A stretch of 64,000 nucleotides of DNA from Cloacibacterium caeni (GCF_907163125.1 NZ_OU015319.1:1178001-1242000); one strand, 5' to 3'; shown: positions 17,268 to 26,028, counted from the stretch's first letter. The notes: generated by a model from the sequence alone, not told the origin. Numbers and translations: made by a program.

Positions 17268-17933
17268 TTATAAAATAAGTCCGTCTTTCATGACTAATTT
17301 TCTATCGGTACTTTCTGCCAATTCTTTATTGTGCGTTACAATCACAAAAGTCTGATTATATCTGTCTCTTAAATCAAAGAAAAGTTGATGCAGTGCATCT
17401 GCATTTTTGGAATCTAAATTTCCAGTGGGTTCGTCTGCAAAAATAATTTTCGGAGAATTGATTAAAGCTCTGGCTACGGCTACACGTTGCGCTTCACCAC
17501 CAGAAAGTTCTTTGGGTTTATGCTGAATTCTATGTGCAATGTGTAATTCTTCGAACAACAGAAATGCTTTGTCCATAGATTCTTTTTCGTTTTTCCCAGA
17601 AATTCTCGTTGGCATCAAAACATTTTCTAAAGCTGTAAATTCTGGCAATAACTGATGATGCTGAAATACGAATCCTATGTTTTCATTTCTAAATTTAGAA
17701 ATTTCTCTGTCGTTCATTTTTAGGAATGATTGATCACCAATCGTTAATTCAGTGCCGTATTTATCTATATGAGAAGGCAAATCTAAAGTTCCCAGAATGT
17801 GTAGCAAAGTAGATTTACCAGCTCCTGATTCTCCAACAATGGAAACAATTTCGCCTGTTTTTATTTCTAAGTCTACTCCTTTTAGAACTTCTAAATCACC
17901 GTAAGATTTGTGAATATTTTTCGCTTTAATCAT
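17268..17933 (-). CDS. lolD: ABC transporter ATPase, LolD/MacB type
   Basis: A 221-residue ATPase with Walker A GESGAGKSTLL (~34), Q-loop FVFQHHQLLP (~90), signature LSGGEAQRVAVARAL (~142) and Walker B IIFADEPTGNLDS (~162). The size and the EPTGNLDS motif are typical of the LolD/MacB/FtsE class, which drives lipoprotein release to the outer membrane or similar mechanotransmission. No permease gene is adjacent, so the partner (LolC/E-like) must be elsewhere. The symbol is by class similarity. The -7 box TATTTTTG ends 4 bases before the ATG, predicting a leaderless mRNA, and a heptamer-period tract lies directly upstream. Confidence 0.85.
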   Translation of the reverse strand: MIKAKNIHKSYGDLEVLKGVDLEIKTGEIVSIVGESGAGKSTLLHILGTLDLPSHIDKYGTELTIGDQSFLKMNDREISKFRNENIGFVFQHHQLLPEFTALENVLMPTRISGKNEKESMDKAFLLFEELHIAHRIQHKPKELSGGEAQRVAVARALINSPKIIFADEPTGNLDSKNADALHQLFFDLRDRYNQTFVIVTHNKELAESTDRKLVMKDGLIL

Positions 17934-17937
17934 AGTT

Positions 17938-17945
17938 CAAAAATA
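17938..17945 (-). promoter_or_regulatory. lolD -7 box, four bases before ATG
   Basis: The complement reads TATTTTTG-AACT-ATG. It fits TAnnTTTG exactly with the same N4 spacing to the start codon as dnaX, hemN and the NtrC-like gene. Confidence 0.5.
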
Positions 17946-17950
17946 GTAAA

Positions 17951-17985
17951 TTGATGTGAGATACGAGATATGAGACATGAGATTT
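17951..17985. repeat. Heptamer-period degenerate repeat, tract 2
   Basis: Units in register: TTGATGT, GAGATAC, GAGATAT, GAGACAT, GAGATTT. It lies directly upstream of the lolD-type gene promoter, at the position where a -33 box would be expected. Confidence 0.75.
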
Positions 17986-18013
17986 TTTAAATATTCTAAA
18001 AATCACAAATAAA

Positions 18014-18043
18014 AAAATCCTTTCAAAAAAATGAAAGGATTTT
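18014..18043 (-). terminator. Terminator after pyruvate dehydrogenase E2
   Basis: Stem AAAATCCTTTCA (18014-18025) with TGAAAGGATTTT (18032-18043). On the minus strand it is followed by TTTATTTG. It lies about 23 bp after the E2 stop. Confidence 0.8.
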
Positions 18044-18065
18044 GGATATATAAAATTTTAAAATT

Positions 18066-19679
18066 TTACAGTAACATAGTCAACGGACTTTCTAAATAAG
18101 TTTTAAGAGTCTGTAAGAATTGTGCACCTGTAGCGCCATCTACTACTCTATGGTCACAAGCTAGAGAAAGTTTCATGGTATTTCCTACCACGATTTGACC
18201 GTTTTTAACCACTGGTTTTTCAATAATTGCACCTACTGAAAGAATACAAGAATTCGGTTGGTTAATAATCGATGTAAAGGTTTCGATTCCAAACATACCA
18301 AGGTTAGAGATAGAGAAAGTAGAACCTTCCATTTCATTCGCTTTAAGACCTTTTGATTTCGCTCTAGAAGCCATATCTTTTACAGATGCAGAAATTTGAT
18401 TATAATTCATGTAATCTGCATTTTTAAGAACTGGAACTACTAAACCATCTGGAATTGCAACAGCTACACCTACGTTGATATTTCCGTGGTGAATAATTTT
18501 ATCACCTGCCCAAGAAGAATTTACTTGTGGGTGTTTTCTCAATGCTAAAGCAGTAGCTTTAATCACCATATCATTGAAAGAAACCTTAGTATCTGGTAAA
18601 CTATTCAACTCTTTTCTAGCTTCGATAGCTTTGTCCATGTTGATTTCTACCATTAAATAGTAGTGAGGCGCAGTAAATTTACTTTCAGAAAGTCTTTTTG
18701 CAATTACATTTCTTACTTGAGAGTTTACGGTTTCTGTAGTTTCACCTGCTACGAAATTCATAGCCACTTGAGCGGCAGGAGCAGAAGCTACACTTGTAGA
18801 AACTGCAGCAGTTTGCTGAACTGGAGCTGCACTTGGTTGATAATTTTCAATATCTTTTTTAACGATTCTTCCGTTGTCTCCACTTCCTTTAACGGTTGAA
18901 ATATCAATTCCTTTTTCTGAAGCCATTTTTTTAGCTAAAGGAGAGATATTAATTCTTCCGCCAGTAGAAGTTGTAGTAGAAACTGGTGCATTTACTGCTG
19001 GTGCAGATTCTGTTTTTGGAGCCTCTGCAGCAACTGGAGCAGCAACTTTTCCGCCACCTGCAACAATTGCAGAAACATCTGTTCCAGCAGGACCAATAAT
19101 AGCTAAAATTTCATCAACATTCGTTGCATTTCCTTCTGAAACGCCTTGGTAAAGAAGCGTCCCTTTAAATTCTGATTCAAAATCTTGAACCGCTTTATCT
19201 GTTTCAATTTCTGCAAGAATATCACCTTCTTTTACATCATCACCTACATTTTTGTGCCATTTAGCCACTTTTCCTTCAGTCATGGTATCAGAAAGTCTAG
19301 GCATAGTAATTACTTCTACACCTGCAGGAATCTCTGCTGAAACAGCCGAAACTTCTGGTGCAGAAACTGCAACTTCTTCTTTCTTTTCTTCTGTTTGAGG
19401 AGCAGAATTACCTCCTGAAACTAAACCAGAAATATCTTCTCCGGCATTTCCTATAATTGCTAAAACGCTATCTACAGGAGAATTACTTCCTTCTTCTGTA
19501 CCAATGTATAAAAGAGTACCGTTAAATTCTGATTCAAAATCTTGAACGGCTTTATCTGTTTCGATTTCGGCTAAAACATCGCCTTCTTTTACTGTATCAC
19601 CTACTTTTTTATGCCATTTTGATACTTTTCCCTCGGTCATTGTATCAGAAAGTCTGGGCATTGTAATTACTTCAGCCAT
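18066..19679 (-). CDS. Pyruvate dehydrogenase E2, dihydrolipoamide acetyltransferase
   Basis: A 537-residue E2 core subunit that transfers acetyl from lipoate to CoA. It has two lipoyl domains, each with EIETDKAVQDFES carrying the lipoylated lysine (near residues 42 and 160). These are joined by Ala/Pro/Val-rich flexible linkers. A peripheral-subunit-binding domain follows (ISPLAKKMASEKGID, ~245), then the acetyltransferase domain ending with the active-site DHRVVDGA (~510). The start is taken at the ATG at 19679 (MAEVITMPRLSD), because the 18 residues further upstream are translated heptamer repeat. It follows pdhA on the same strand with a 96-bp gap. The E1 beta and E3 genes are not in this window. 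Confidence 0.94.
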   Translation of the reverse strand: MAEVITMPRLSDTMTEGKVSKWHKKVGDTVKEGDVLAEIETDKAVQDFESEFNGTLLYIGTEEGSNSPVDSVLAIIGNAGEDISGLVSGGNSAPQTEEKKEEVAVSAPEVSAVSAEIPAGVEVITMPRLSDTMTEGKVAKWHKNVGDDVKEGDILAEIETDKAVQDFESEFKGTLLYQGVSEGNATNVDEILAIIGPAGTDVSAIVAGGGKVAAPVAAEAPKTESAPAVNAPVSTTTSTGGRINISPLAKKMASEKGIDISTVKGSGDNGRIVKKDIENYQPSAAPVQQTAAVSTSVASAPAAQVAMNFVAGETTETVNSQVRNVIAKRLSESKFTAPHYYLMVEINMDKAIEARKELNSLPDTKVSFNDMVIKATALALRKHPQVNSSWAGDKIIHHGNINVGVAVAIPDGLVVPVLKNADYMNYNQISASVKDMASRAKSKGLKANEMEGSTFSISNLGMFGIETFTSIINQPNSCILSVGAIIEKPVVKNGQIVVGNTMKLSLACDHRVVDGATGAQFLQTLKTYLESPLTMLL

Positions 19680-19690
19680 AATTTTTATAT

Positions 19691-19765
19691 TGATTTGAGA
19701 TTCGAGATTCGAGATTCGAGATTTAAAACTCAAAGAATTTCAAACTCAAATTTCAAATTTCAAAT
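19691..19765. repeat. Heptamer-period degenerate repeat, tract 3
   Basis: Units GAGATTC, GAGATTC, GAGATTC, GAGATTT (19697-19724), three of them identical. They are followed by a looser run of CAAATTT-like heptamers (ATTTCAA, ATTTCAA) to about 19765. It fills the gap between pdhA and the E2 start. Confidence 0.75.
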
Positions 19766-19775
19766 GAATTTAAAA

Positions 19776-20777
19776 TTAATTTTCTAATTTATCTAAGAAT
19801 GGATAGTTTGGTTCAGAATAAACATATTCATATACTTTTTCTGCACTTGGATACGGAGATTCTTCTGCAAAAGCTTCACATTCTTCTACAAACATTTTAG
19901 ATTTTTCTTCGATAGCTTCTAATTCTTCTTCAGTAGCCCATTTGTTTTCTAAAATTCTGTTTTTAACTAAAACGATTGGGTCTTCTTCTTTTTTAAGCGC
20001 TACTTCTTCTTTAGTTCTATAAGGTTCTGCATCTGACATAGAGTGACCTCTGAATCTGTAAGTTCTAGCTTCTATAAAAGTAGGACCGTCTCCTCTTCTT
20101 GCTCTTTCCACAGCTTCGTAAGCTACTTCTGCTACTTTTTCTGGATCCATAGCATCTACAGGCATACAAGGCATTTCGTAACCTAAACCTAATTTGTAAA
20201 TATCTTCGTGGTTTGCTGTTCTAGAAACTGATGTTCCCATTGCATATTGGTTATTTTCTACCACGAAAACTACTGGAAGTTTCCAGTTCATTGCCATGTT
20301 AAAAGTTTCGTGTAAAGCACCTTGTCTTACCGCTCCATCACCAAAATAACAAATGGTAACTCCTCCTCTTTCAAAATACTTATCTGCAAATGCAATACCT
20401 GCTCCTAATGGAATCTGACCACCTACAATTCCGTGACCTCCGTAGAATCTATGCTCTTTTGAGAAAATGTGCATAGAACCACCTAGTCCTTGAGAAGTTC
20501 CTGTTGCTTTACCGCACAATTCAGCCATAATTCTCTTAGGATCTACTCCCATTGCCATAGGATGGACGTGACATCTGTATGCTGTAATCATCGCATCTTT
20601 AGTAAGATCCATCGCATGTACAAATCCTGCAGGAATAGCTTCTTGGCCATTGTATAAGTGTAAAAAACCTCTAATTTTTTGTTTTAAATAAAGAGAACGG
20701 CATTTGTCTTCAAACCTTCTCCACATTGTCATATCTGCATACCATTGCAAATAAACTTCTTTAGAAAACTCTTTCAT
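19776..20777 (-). CDS. pdhA: Pyruvate dehydrogenase E1 component subunit alpha
   Basis: A 333-residue thiamine diphosphate-dependent alpha subunit. The ThDP motif runs GDGAVRQGALHETFN to VVFVVENNQYAMGT (GDG ... NN, residues ~146-178). The phosphorylation-loop-like region YRFRGHSMSDAEPYR (~242-256) is conserved. With E1 beta it decarboxylates pyruvate and acetylates the lipoyl groups of E2. Normal length for Bacteroidota. E2 follows immediately downstream. A possible -7 box TATTTTTG lies at 20848-20855. Confidence 0.95.
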   Translation of the reverse strand: MKEFSKEVYLQWYADMTMWRRFEDKCRSLYLKQKIRGFLHLYNGQEAIPAGFVHAMDLTKDAMITAYRCHVHPMAMGVDPKRIMAELCGKATGTSQGLGGSMHIFSKEHRFYGGHGIVGGQIPLGAGIAFADKYFERGGVTICYFGDGAVRQGALHETFNMAMNWKLPVVFVVENNQYAMGTSVSRTANHEDIYKLGLGYEMPCMPVDAMDPEKVAEVAYEAVERARRGDGPTFIEARTYRFRGHSMSDAEPYRTKEEVALKKEEDPIVLVKNRILENKWATEEELEAIEEKSKMFVEECEAFAEESPYPSAEKVYEYVYSEPNYPFLDKLEN

Positions 20778-20847
20778 TGATAAGTTTTAATTTGTTGATT
20801 TTTCAAAATTTAAAATGCCTTTAAAGAGCATTTTTCTGAATAATATG

Positions 20848-20855
20848 CAAAAATA
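20848..20855 (-). promoter_or_regulatory. Candidate -7 box for pdhA
   Basis: The complement reads TATTTTTG, an exact TAnnTTTG match 71 bases before the pdhA ATG. This would give a leader of about 65 nt containing a small AAATGC/GCATTT inverted repeat. No -33 match. Confidence 0.35.
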
Positions 20856-20924
20856 GTAAAATTCTTTTGTTTATAAGAAAACTTATGTCACAAATAATGA
20901 TGATATTTGTTTCTTTAAATATTA

Positions 20925-20932
20925 TATTTTTG
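20925..20932 (+). promoter_or_regulatory. Candidate -7 box for the PAP2-like gene
   Basis: TATTTTTG fits TAnnTTTG, 19 bases before the ATG at 20952. A TTTG exists upstream at 20906 but with short spacing (15 bp). Together with the pdhA box it forms a divergent promoter region. Confidence 0.4.
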
Positions 20933-20951
20933 AAAAAACATTTATAAATCC

Positions 20952-21560
20952 ATGTCTAAGAAAAATTTTTCTGCTGTTGTATTCCTTTCTAAAGTAATTT
21001 CTAACCTACTCAATCCACTTTTTTCGCTACTCATCTTTTTTATTTGTTTTGCTTATGTAAAAATGACTTGGGAAGAATCTTTAATCAATATTTTATTGAT
21101 GATTGCGTTAGTGGTTATTCCTATTTTCTCATGGATTGGCTGGAATGTAAAAAAGGGAAACTACACTAACATGGATGTTTCTGACCGAAAACAGAGAAAC
21201 AGTCTTTATCTCTTTAATTTCATCATCATTGCCATTTATACAGGAGTTTTATATTATACCAAACAAAGAACAGATTTGCTTTTTATCATTGTTTTTTTGT
21301 TTATCCTCATGCTGATTATGCATATCAGTAATTTTTTCATCAAAAGTTCTATGCACACCGCTTTTAATGTTTTTGTAACAGCGCTATTCTTTTCTTTGAA
21401 TCCTATTTTAGGAATTATTTGGTTCGTTCTCACATCATTTGTTGCCATTTCTAGAATTATTCTGAAAAGACACACGCCAAAAGAAGTGATAATGGGAGCA
21501 TTTATTGGAACGGTGGTTTCTTTAGCTTACTTATATTTTAATATACAGACATTTCTATAA
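20952..21560 (+). CDS. PAP2-superfamily membrane phosphatase, variant
   Basis: A 202-residue protein with about six membrane helices. It carries a partial PAP2 signature: a KSSMHTAF segment in place of SGH (histidine kept) and SRIILKRHTPKEVIMGAFIG matching SRxxxxxHxxxD with Glu replacing Asp. PAP2 proteins dephosphorylate lipid phosphates or undecaprenyl pyrophosphate at the membrane. The first PAP2 motif (KxxxxxxRP) is represented only by DRKQRNS. Activity is therefore plausible but not assured. It is the first gene of a rightward cluster with the BlaI-type regulator (41-bp gap) and the DUF4153 protein. Confidence 0.65.
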   Translation: MSKKNFSAVVFLSKVISNLLNPLFSLLIFFICFAYVKMTWEESLINILLMIALVVIPIFSWIGWNVKKGNYTNMDVSDRKQRNSLYLFNFIIIAIYTGVLYYTKQRTDLLFIIVFLFILMLIMHISNFFIKSSMHTAFNVFVTALFFSLNPILGIIWFVLTSFVAISRIILKRHTPKEVIMGAFIGTVVSLAYLYFNIQTFL

Positions 21561-21601
21561 TCTTAAATTTTTCACTACATTTATAACTCAATTTCAAGAA
21601 T

Positions 21602-21985
21602 ATGGAAAATCTTAAATCCTTGACTTCTGGCGAAGAACAAGTCATGAAAATCATTTGGAAACTTGGCCCTACTTATCTTAAAGACATTATGCTTGCTTTT
21701 CCAGAGCCAAAACCACACCAAAATACCGTTTCTACTTTTTTGAAAAACTTGGTTACCAAAAACTACCTAAAACCTGTTTCTGAAGGTAGAATTCATAAAT
21801 ATGAAATCTCTGTAACTCAGGAAAATTATAAAAAAACACTTTTGAAAAACTTCATTCTGAATTTTTACGATAATAATCCTAATGCTTTATTAGTGGACTT
21901 AATGAATGAAGGAATGGTTCAGCTTTCCGTACCTGAAAAAGAAAAGGACAAAGACAAAAAGAAGAAAAAGAAGAAGAAAAAATAA
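21602..21985 (+). CDS. BlaI/MecI/CopY-type transcriptional repressor
   Basis: A 127-residue winged-helix protein. Residues 1-75 match the BlaI/MecI fold (LTSGEEQVMKIIWKLGPTYLKDIM, then PHQNTVSTFLKNLVTKNYLKPV as recognition helix and wing). The C-terminal part (~80-110) would be the dimerisation helix. Odd: it ends in a highly basic tail, KEKDKDKK followed by nine lysines, encoded by AAG/AAA repeats that could slip. Typical partners (a BlaR1/M56 sensor peptidase or a beta-lactamase) are absent; the neighbour is a DUF4153 membrane protein 77 bp downstream. Its target is not evident. Confidence 0.85.
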   Translation: MENLKSLTSGEEQVMKIIWKLGPTYLKDIMLAFPEPKPHQNTVSTFLKNLVTKNYLKPVSEGRIHKYEISVTQENYKKTLLKNFILNFYDNNPNALLVDLMNEGMVQLSVPEKEKDKDKKKKKKKKK

Positions 21986-22062
21986 TTCTGTTGGATAATG
22001 GATGTTACAGGTGAGAAGTTTATGAAATAGAACACCCTTTTTCCAACTTCAAAGCATACATC

Positions 22063-23862
22063 ATGATTACAAAATTTAAAGAAATCTGGGGAAAAACCGA
22101 TGATATTATTTTAAGATATCCTATGGTTCTTACCACAGCGCTTATTGCAGCTATTTCTGCGGTTGTTGCAATAGAAATTGACCATCAAGACAATCAATTT
22201 TTAGTAACCAAATTAGCTTTTGCTGGATGTTTGGGAATTTCGCTGATGTTTGGTATTAAAATGCTCTCTCAAAGAATTGGCAAAGGTTTACTTTTAGAAA
22301 TTTTAGGAGCTGCATTTCTTGTTTGGTTTTATTTTTATTTGCCAGACTCCGAAAAGCAATTTACAGAAGTAAATGGTTTTGTGATTTTTGCGCTGGTCAT
22401 TTTATCACACTTATTCGTTTCATTTTCAGGATTTTTAAATAAAAAACCAGAACTTAATTTTTGGCAATTCAATAAAAATTTATTCATCAATATTTTCCTA
22501 ACTGCCGTTTTCACAGGAGTTTTAGTTTTGGGAGTTGTTTTGGCGATTTTAGCGGTAGATAAATTATTTGACTTCAATTTCAACAATAATCTTTATCCTA
22601 AAACCATCCTATTTTTAGCCATTTTAGGAAGCACTTTCATTTTTCTAATTTTTAATGACAAAGGAATTTTTCAACTCGAAAAAGACGGAAACTACCCTCA
22701 AATTCTGAAATTTTTCACACAATTTGTTCTTATTCCGCTATTATTAATTTATGTAACGATTTTATATTTCTACGCTGGTAAAATATTGATTAACTGGGAA
22801 TTACCACGAGGTTGGGTTTCTTATCTTATTTTAATTTATTCAGTGGTCGGAATTTTAGCATTGCTTTTGGTTCATCCTCTGAAAGAAGAATCTGCAAAAT
22901 CTTGGGTAAAAGTTTTCTCCAAAATTTTCTATTACACGCTTATTCCATTATTGGTTTTACTTTTTGTAGCGATTTTTACCAGAATTTTAGAATATGGTTA
23001 TACAGAACCGAGATATTTCGTTTTGCTATTGGCAATTTGGCTTACCACAGTAGTTTTTTATTTTATTTTTTACAAAAAAGCGACCATTAAATTTGTTCCG
23101 ATTTCACTGTTTATCTTTGGTGTATTTGCATTGATATTCCCTTATGTCAATGCTTTTTCTACCGCTAAAAGGAGTCAGAAAACAGAATTACAACAGATTC
23201 TAACCAAAAACCAACTTTTAGAAAAAGGAAAAATTAATTTTGAAAAAGCGATTCAAGATTCAGTAGCAACTGAAGTTGCAAATAAATTTCAATTTCTGAA
23301 CGAAAGAAAACAACAAGCATTTCTACTGAATTTTATCCCAAAAACTCATCTTTCTAAATTCAAAAAAATATTAGAAAAAGAAAGATATATGGTGAACTCA
23401 GAAATGAGAATTTCTTTCCAAAACATCATTAAATCGAAAGAAGTTAATGCTTACAAAAGCGATTATCAAGGTGTATTTTCTAACAAAAGAAATTATGATA
23501 TTCAGAACTACGAAAAACTTATTGTTTTCAGCAATACAGACATTCAAAACGAAGAACAATTAGACGATTACATATTAAAGACAAAACCAATTAAAGATGC
23601 TTATATTTTCTCAGGATATATCATTGATTTAGAATCACCTACCAAAGTTACCCAATCTTATGATTTAACTCCTTTTCTCAAAAAACAATTAGAAAAAGAT
23701 AATGCAGACCAGCTCATTACTCCAATAGAAGAAATTTCTACAGAATTTGATTTGCACCAGTATCATTTCAAAGTATATTTTTCAGAAATTATCAATGACA
23801 AAGACAACAAAAAAGATAATATTTCTTTGAGAGACATGATCATTTTAGTCAAGAAAAAATAA
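22063..23862 (+). CDS. DUF4153 membrane protein
   Basis: A 599-residue protein with about 10-12 membrane helices in residues 15-370. A hydrophilic C-terminal region (370-599) probably lies outside the membrane. It matches the uncharacterised DUF4153 family common in Bacteroidota; no catalytic motif is visible. It follows the BlaI-type regulator on the same strand and the unit ends at a strong bidirectional terminator, so the regulator could control it. Confidence 0.8.
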   Translation: MITKFKEIWGKTDDIILRYPMVLTTALIAAISAVVAIEIDHQDNQFLVTKLAFAGCLGISLMFGIKMLSQRIGKGLLLEILGAAFLVWFYFYLPDSEKQFTEVNGFVIFALVILSHLFVSFSGFLNKKPELNFWQFNKNLFINIFLTAVFTGVLVLGVVLAILAVDKLFDFNFNNNLYPKTILFLAILGSTFIFLIFNDKGIFQLEKDGNYPQILKFFTQFVLIPLLLIYVTILYFYAGKILINWELPRGWVSYLILIYSVVGILALLLVHPLKEESAKSWVKVFSKIFYYTLIPLLVLLFVAIFTRILEYGYTEPRYFVLLLAIWLTTVVFYFIFYKKATIKFVPISLFIFGVFALIFPYVNAFSTAKRSQKTELQQILTKNQLLEKGKINFEKAIQDSVATEVANKFQFLNERKQQAFLLNFIPKTHLSKFKKILEKERYMVNSEMRISFQNIIKSKEVNAYKSDYQGVFSNKRNYDIQNYEKLIVFSNTDIQNEEQLDDYILKTKPIKDAYIFSGYIIDLESPTKVTQSYDLTPFLKKQLEKDNADQLITPIEEISTEFDLHQYHFKVYFSEIINDKDNKKDNISLRDMIILVKKK

Positions 23863-23883
23863 TTCCTATTTACCCCAATAAAA

Positions 23884-23907
23884 AAGCGACTCAATACTGA
23901 GTCGCTT
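23884..23907. terminator. Bidirectional terminator
   Basis: Perfect 10-bp stem AAGCGACTCA-atac-TGAGTCGCTT, with A-runs on the left and T-runs on the right. It sits between the convergent DUF4153 and RRM genes and serves both. Confidence 0.88.
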
Positions 23908-23933
23908 CATTTTTTTCTTTGAAAAAAGATTGT

Positions 23934-24281
23934 TTACCAACGGCTTCCACCTCTATCGTTTCCACCTCTGTTATTTCCGTAACCACCTCTGTTTCCGTAA
24001 CCACCACCTCTGTTGTTATCGAAACTTCTTCTTGGTTTTTCTTCTCTTGGTTTCGCTTCAGAAACATTAAGTTCTTTTCCGTTAAATTCTTTACCGTTTA
24101 GAGCTTCAACTGCTTGTTGTCCTTCTTCATCACTCATTTCTACGAATCCGAAACCTCTACTTCTACCTGTTTCTTTGTCTGTAATAATTTTGCACGAAGT
24201 AACTTCGCCAAATTCTGAAAATAAATCTTGTAACTGATAATCTTTAGTTACGTAATTGATGTTTGAAACAAAAATGTTCAT
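23934..24281 (-). CDS. RRM-domain RNA-binding protein, glycine-rich tail
   Basis: A 115-residue protein. An RNA recognition motif fills residues 1-78 with RNP2 (NIFVSNIN, 2-9) and RNP1 (RSRGFGFVEM, ~40-49). The tail is rich in Gly/Arg/Asn (RGGGYGNRGGYGNNRGG), typical of small bacterial RRM proteins that bind single-stranded RNA and are often cold-induced. Single gene, ending at the bidirectional terminator. The upstream side is an AT-rich stretch and the structured element at 24423, with no convincing -7 box. Confidence 0.92.
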   Translation of the reverse strand: MNIFVSNINYVTKDYQLQDLFSEFGEVTSCKIITDKETGRSRGFGFVEMSDEEGQQAVEALNGKEFNGKELNVSEAKPREEKPRRSFDNNRGGGYGNRGGYGNNRGGNDRGGSRW

Positions 24282-24422
24282 TGTTAAAAAAAATTAAATT
24301 AAAATTGTCCTAAATGATTGAATTATAAAAGAAGACAAAAAACGAATGAACATTATTTTGAAAAACATTTATAAGAAATCTTTCGCAAGATACAACAATA
24401 AATGACATAAACAATTTTTATT

Positions 24423-24540
24423 TTGGCGTGCCCTATTTCCCAAAGCCTAAATCCCTGTAAAATAGGTCGTTCTACGCTCACTCGCTTCCCGAAAATTTAT
24501 TTTCGGGAGAGCTCAGACAAATCGCTTCGCACTCACGCAA
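24423..24540. repeat. Structured intergenic element, copy A
   Basis: A multi-helix element. The outer arms TTGGCGTG (24423-24430) and CACGCAA (24534-24540) pair. Hairpin 1 is CCTATTT/AAATAGG (24432-24438/24460-24466). Hairpin 2 is GCT-TCCCGAAAA with TTTTCGGGA, a bulged G, then AGC (24484-24512). A segment TCAGACAAATCGCT follows. Copy B at 37477 shares ACTCGCT, the bulged G, AGCTCA and ACAAACCGCT but has a different helix sequence. The rest of the 300-bp gap between the RRM and aldo/keto reductase genes holds AT-rich DNA and a C-rich stretch without a recognisable gene. Confidence 0.65.
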
Positions 24541-24584
24541 ACTCCCGTTATAAAACACCACTCAACCTTTACCTTTACCTAATT

Positions 24585-25451
24585 CTAAGGCACTTTATGC
24601 CCCAAACTGGCTTCTAAAAGGGTAAACCAATCTTCTATTGTTAAATTTATTTCGAGAGATTTTCTAAGAGATTTTATGCTTTCCGCTTTAGACGTTCCTA
24701 TTATCGGTAAAATTTTAGCAGGATGTTTTAGGAGAAACGCAAGTAAAAGTTGTGCTTCGTCTGCATTATATTTTTTTGACAAATCACCCAAAACCGACTT
24801 TATTCTCGCGGTTCTTTCAGAATCTTCTGCGAAATAACTTCCCATCACACTCCAAGCCATAGGTTGCAACTTTTTCATCATCATTTGGTCAATCGTTCCA
24901 TCATAAAAAGCTTTGGTTTCCGTCAAAGAAACTTCTACTTGATTAGTCACCAATTGCGGAAAAAATTTAGAAATTAAATCAAACTGAGTCACCGAAAAAT
25001 TGCTCACCCCGAAATCTCTCACTTTTCCAGAACTTCTCAAAATTCCGAATGCAGCAGCTATTTCTTCAGGATTCATGAGTGGAGAAGGTCTGTGTAACAA
25101 TAACAAATCTATATAGTCTGTTTTTAGATTTTTCAAACTCTCATCTACCTGATTCAGAATATATTCTTTAGAATAATTATAGTATTTCAACGGAAAATTT
25201 TTCTTTTCAGAAGGCATACAAATTCCACATTTGGTAATCAACTGAATTTTTTCACGTTCAATTTTCATTTCAGAAAAAGCATTTCCGAACAATTCTTCTG
25301 TAGTATAACCACCATAAATATCTGCATGATCAAAAGTAGATAAACCCTCTTCTAAAGACGTTTCTATTAATTTTTGCACACCACTTTCAGAATGATTGGC
25401 TCCCCAAATTCCCCATCGCATTACTCCAATAATAATTTTTGAAAAATCCAT
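24585..25451 (-). CDS. Aldo/keto reductase (YdhF-like)
   Basis: A 288-residue NADPH-dependent oxidoreductase of the aldo/keto reductase superfamily with a TIM-barrel pattern. Residues fitting the catalytic tetrad are Asp in FDHADIYGGYT (~41), Tyr in the same segment, Lys in LITKCGI (~75) and His in LLLHRPSPL (~120). The NADPH-binding region IGTSKAESIKSLRKS is near the C-terminus. GVSNFSVTQFDL is also conserved. Substrate unknown; closest in pattern to E. coli YdhF. The start at 25451 (MDFSKIIIG) is preferred over the ATG 18 bases upstream (MMKIKI). Confidence 0.88.
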   Translation of the reverse strand: MDFSKIIIGVMRWGIWGANHSESGVQKLIETSLEEGLSTFDHADIYGGYTTEELFGNAFSEMKIEREKIQLITKCGICMPSEKKNFPLKYYNYSKEYILNQVDESLKNLKTDYIDLLLLHRPSPLMNPEEIAAAFGILRSSGKVRDFGVSNFSVTQFDLISKFFPQLVTNQVEVSLTETKAFYDGTIDQMMMKKLQPMAWSVMGSYFAEDSERTARIKSVLGDLSKKYNADEAQLLLAFLLKHPAKILPIIGTSKAESIKSLRKSLEINLTIEDWFTLLEASLGHKVP

Positions 25452-25606
25452 AATTTTAATTTTCATCAAAGTTAAAATTATCTCTTCAATTGTGAAGCAA
25501 TTATTCGTAAAAACAGAAGATTCACATCAAAACAATTATAGTTTCCTTCAATAAAATCAATGAAAAGAAAGTATTTTAAACTAACGCTCAGTTCATATTT
25601 ATAGCA

Positions 25607-25614
25607 TAATTTTG
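25607..25614 (+). promoter_or_regulatory. -7 box of the thioesterase-AraC unit
   Basis: TAATTTTG fits TAnnTTTG, 21 bases before the ATG at 25636. No clear -33 TTTG at the usual spacing. Confidence 0.45.
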
Positions 25615-25635
25615 TGGCTTGAAAAAATAATGTAG

Positions 25636-26028
25636 ATGAATTATCACACAAGAAAATGGATTAAACCAGAAGATTTAAACGCCAACCATACTCTTTTTGG
25701 AGGCAAATTATTACAATGGATAGACGAAGAAGCCGCTTTGTACGCCATTATCCAATTAGAAAATCCTAGAACAGTTACCAAATATATTTCCGAAATTAAT
25801 TTCGTAAATTCTGCAAAACAAGGAGATATTATAGAAATCGGGATTGAAGTAGTAAATTTTGGGAGAACTTCTATCACACTTAGCTGCGAAGTGAGAAACA
25901 AAATGACGCACCAAACCATTATTACTATTGACAAAATTGTTTTTGTATCTTTGGATGAAAATGGAAATCCGCAACCCCACGGAAAAACCGAAGTGGAATA
26001 TGTGGAAGACCGATTAGGCAAAGGATAA
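25636..26028 (+). CDS. Acyl-CoA thioesterase, hotdog fold
   Basis: A 130-residue single hotdog domain of the YciA/BFIT type. NHTLFGGKLLQWIDEEAALYA (residues ~17-38) is the N-G-G...D/E region that binds CoA and supplies the catalytic acid. Strand segments FVNSAKQGDIIEIGIEV and RTSITLSCEV complete the fold. It hydrolyses acyl-CoA thioesters in the cytosol; chain-length preference cannot be told. Its stop codon abuts the start of the HMA-AraC regulator (TAA then ATG), so the two are co-translated. Confidence 0.85.
   Translation: MNYHTRKWIKPEDLNANHTLFGGKLLQWIDEEAALYAIIQLENPRTVTKYISEINFVNSAKQGDIIEIGIEVVNFGRTSITLSCEVRNKMTHQTIITIDKIVFVSLDENGNPQPHGKTEVEYVEDRLGKG

Noticed and set aside
19691-19765. 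CRISPR array or phage attachment site in the GAGATTC repeats
   Set aside because: Units are 7 bp without spacers, and no cas or integrase gene is in the window.
24423-24617. 64-residue rightward frame
   Set aside because: It reads through the structured element, whose base pairing explains the sequence better than coding does.
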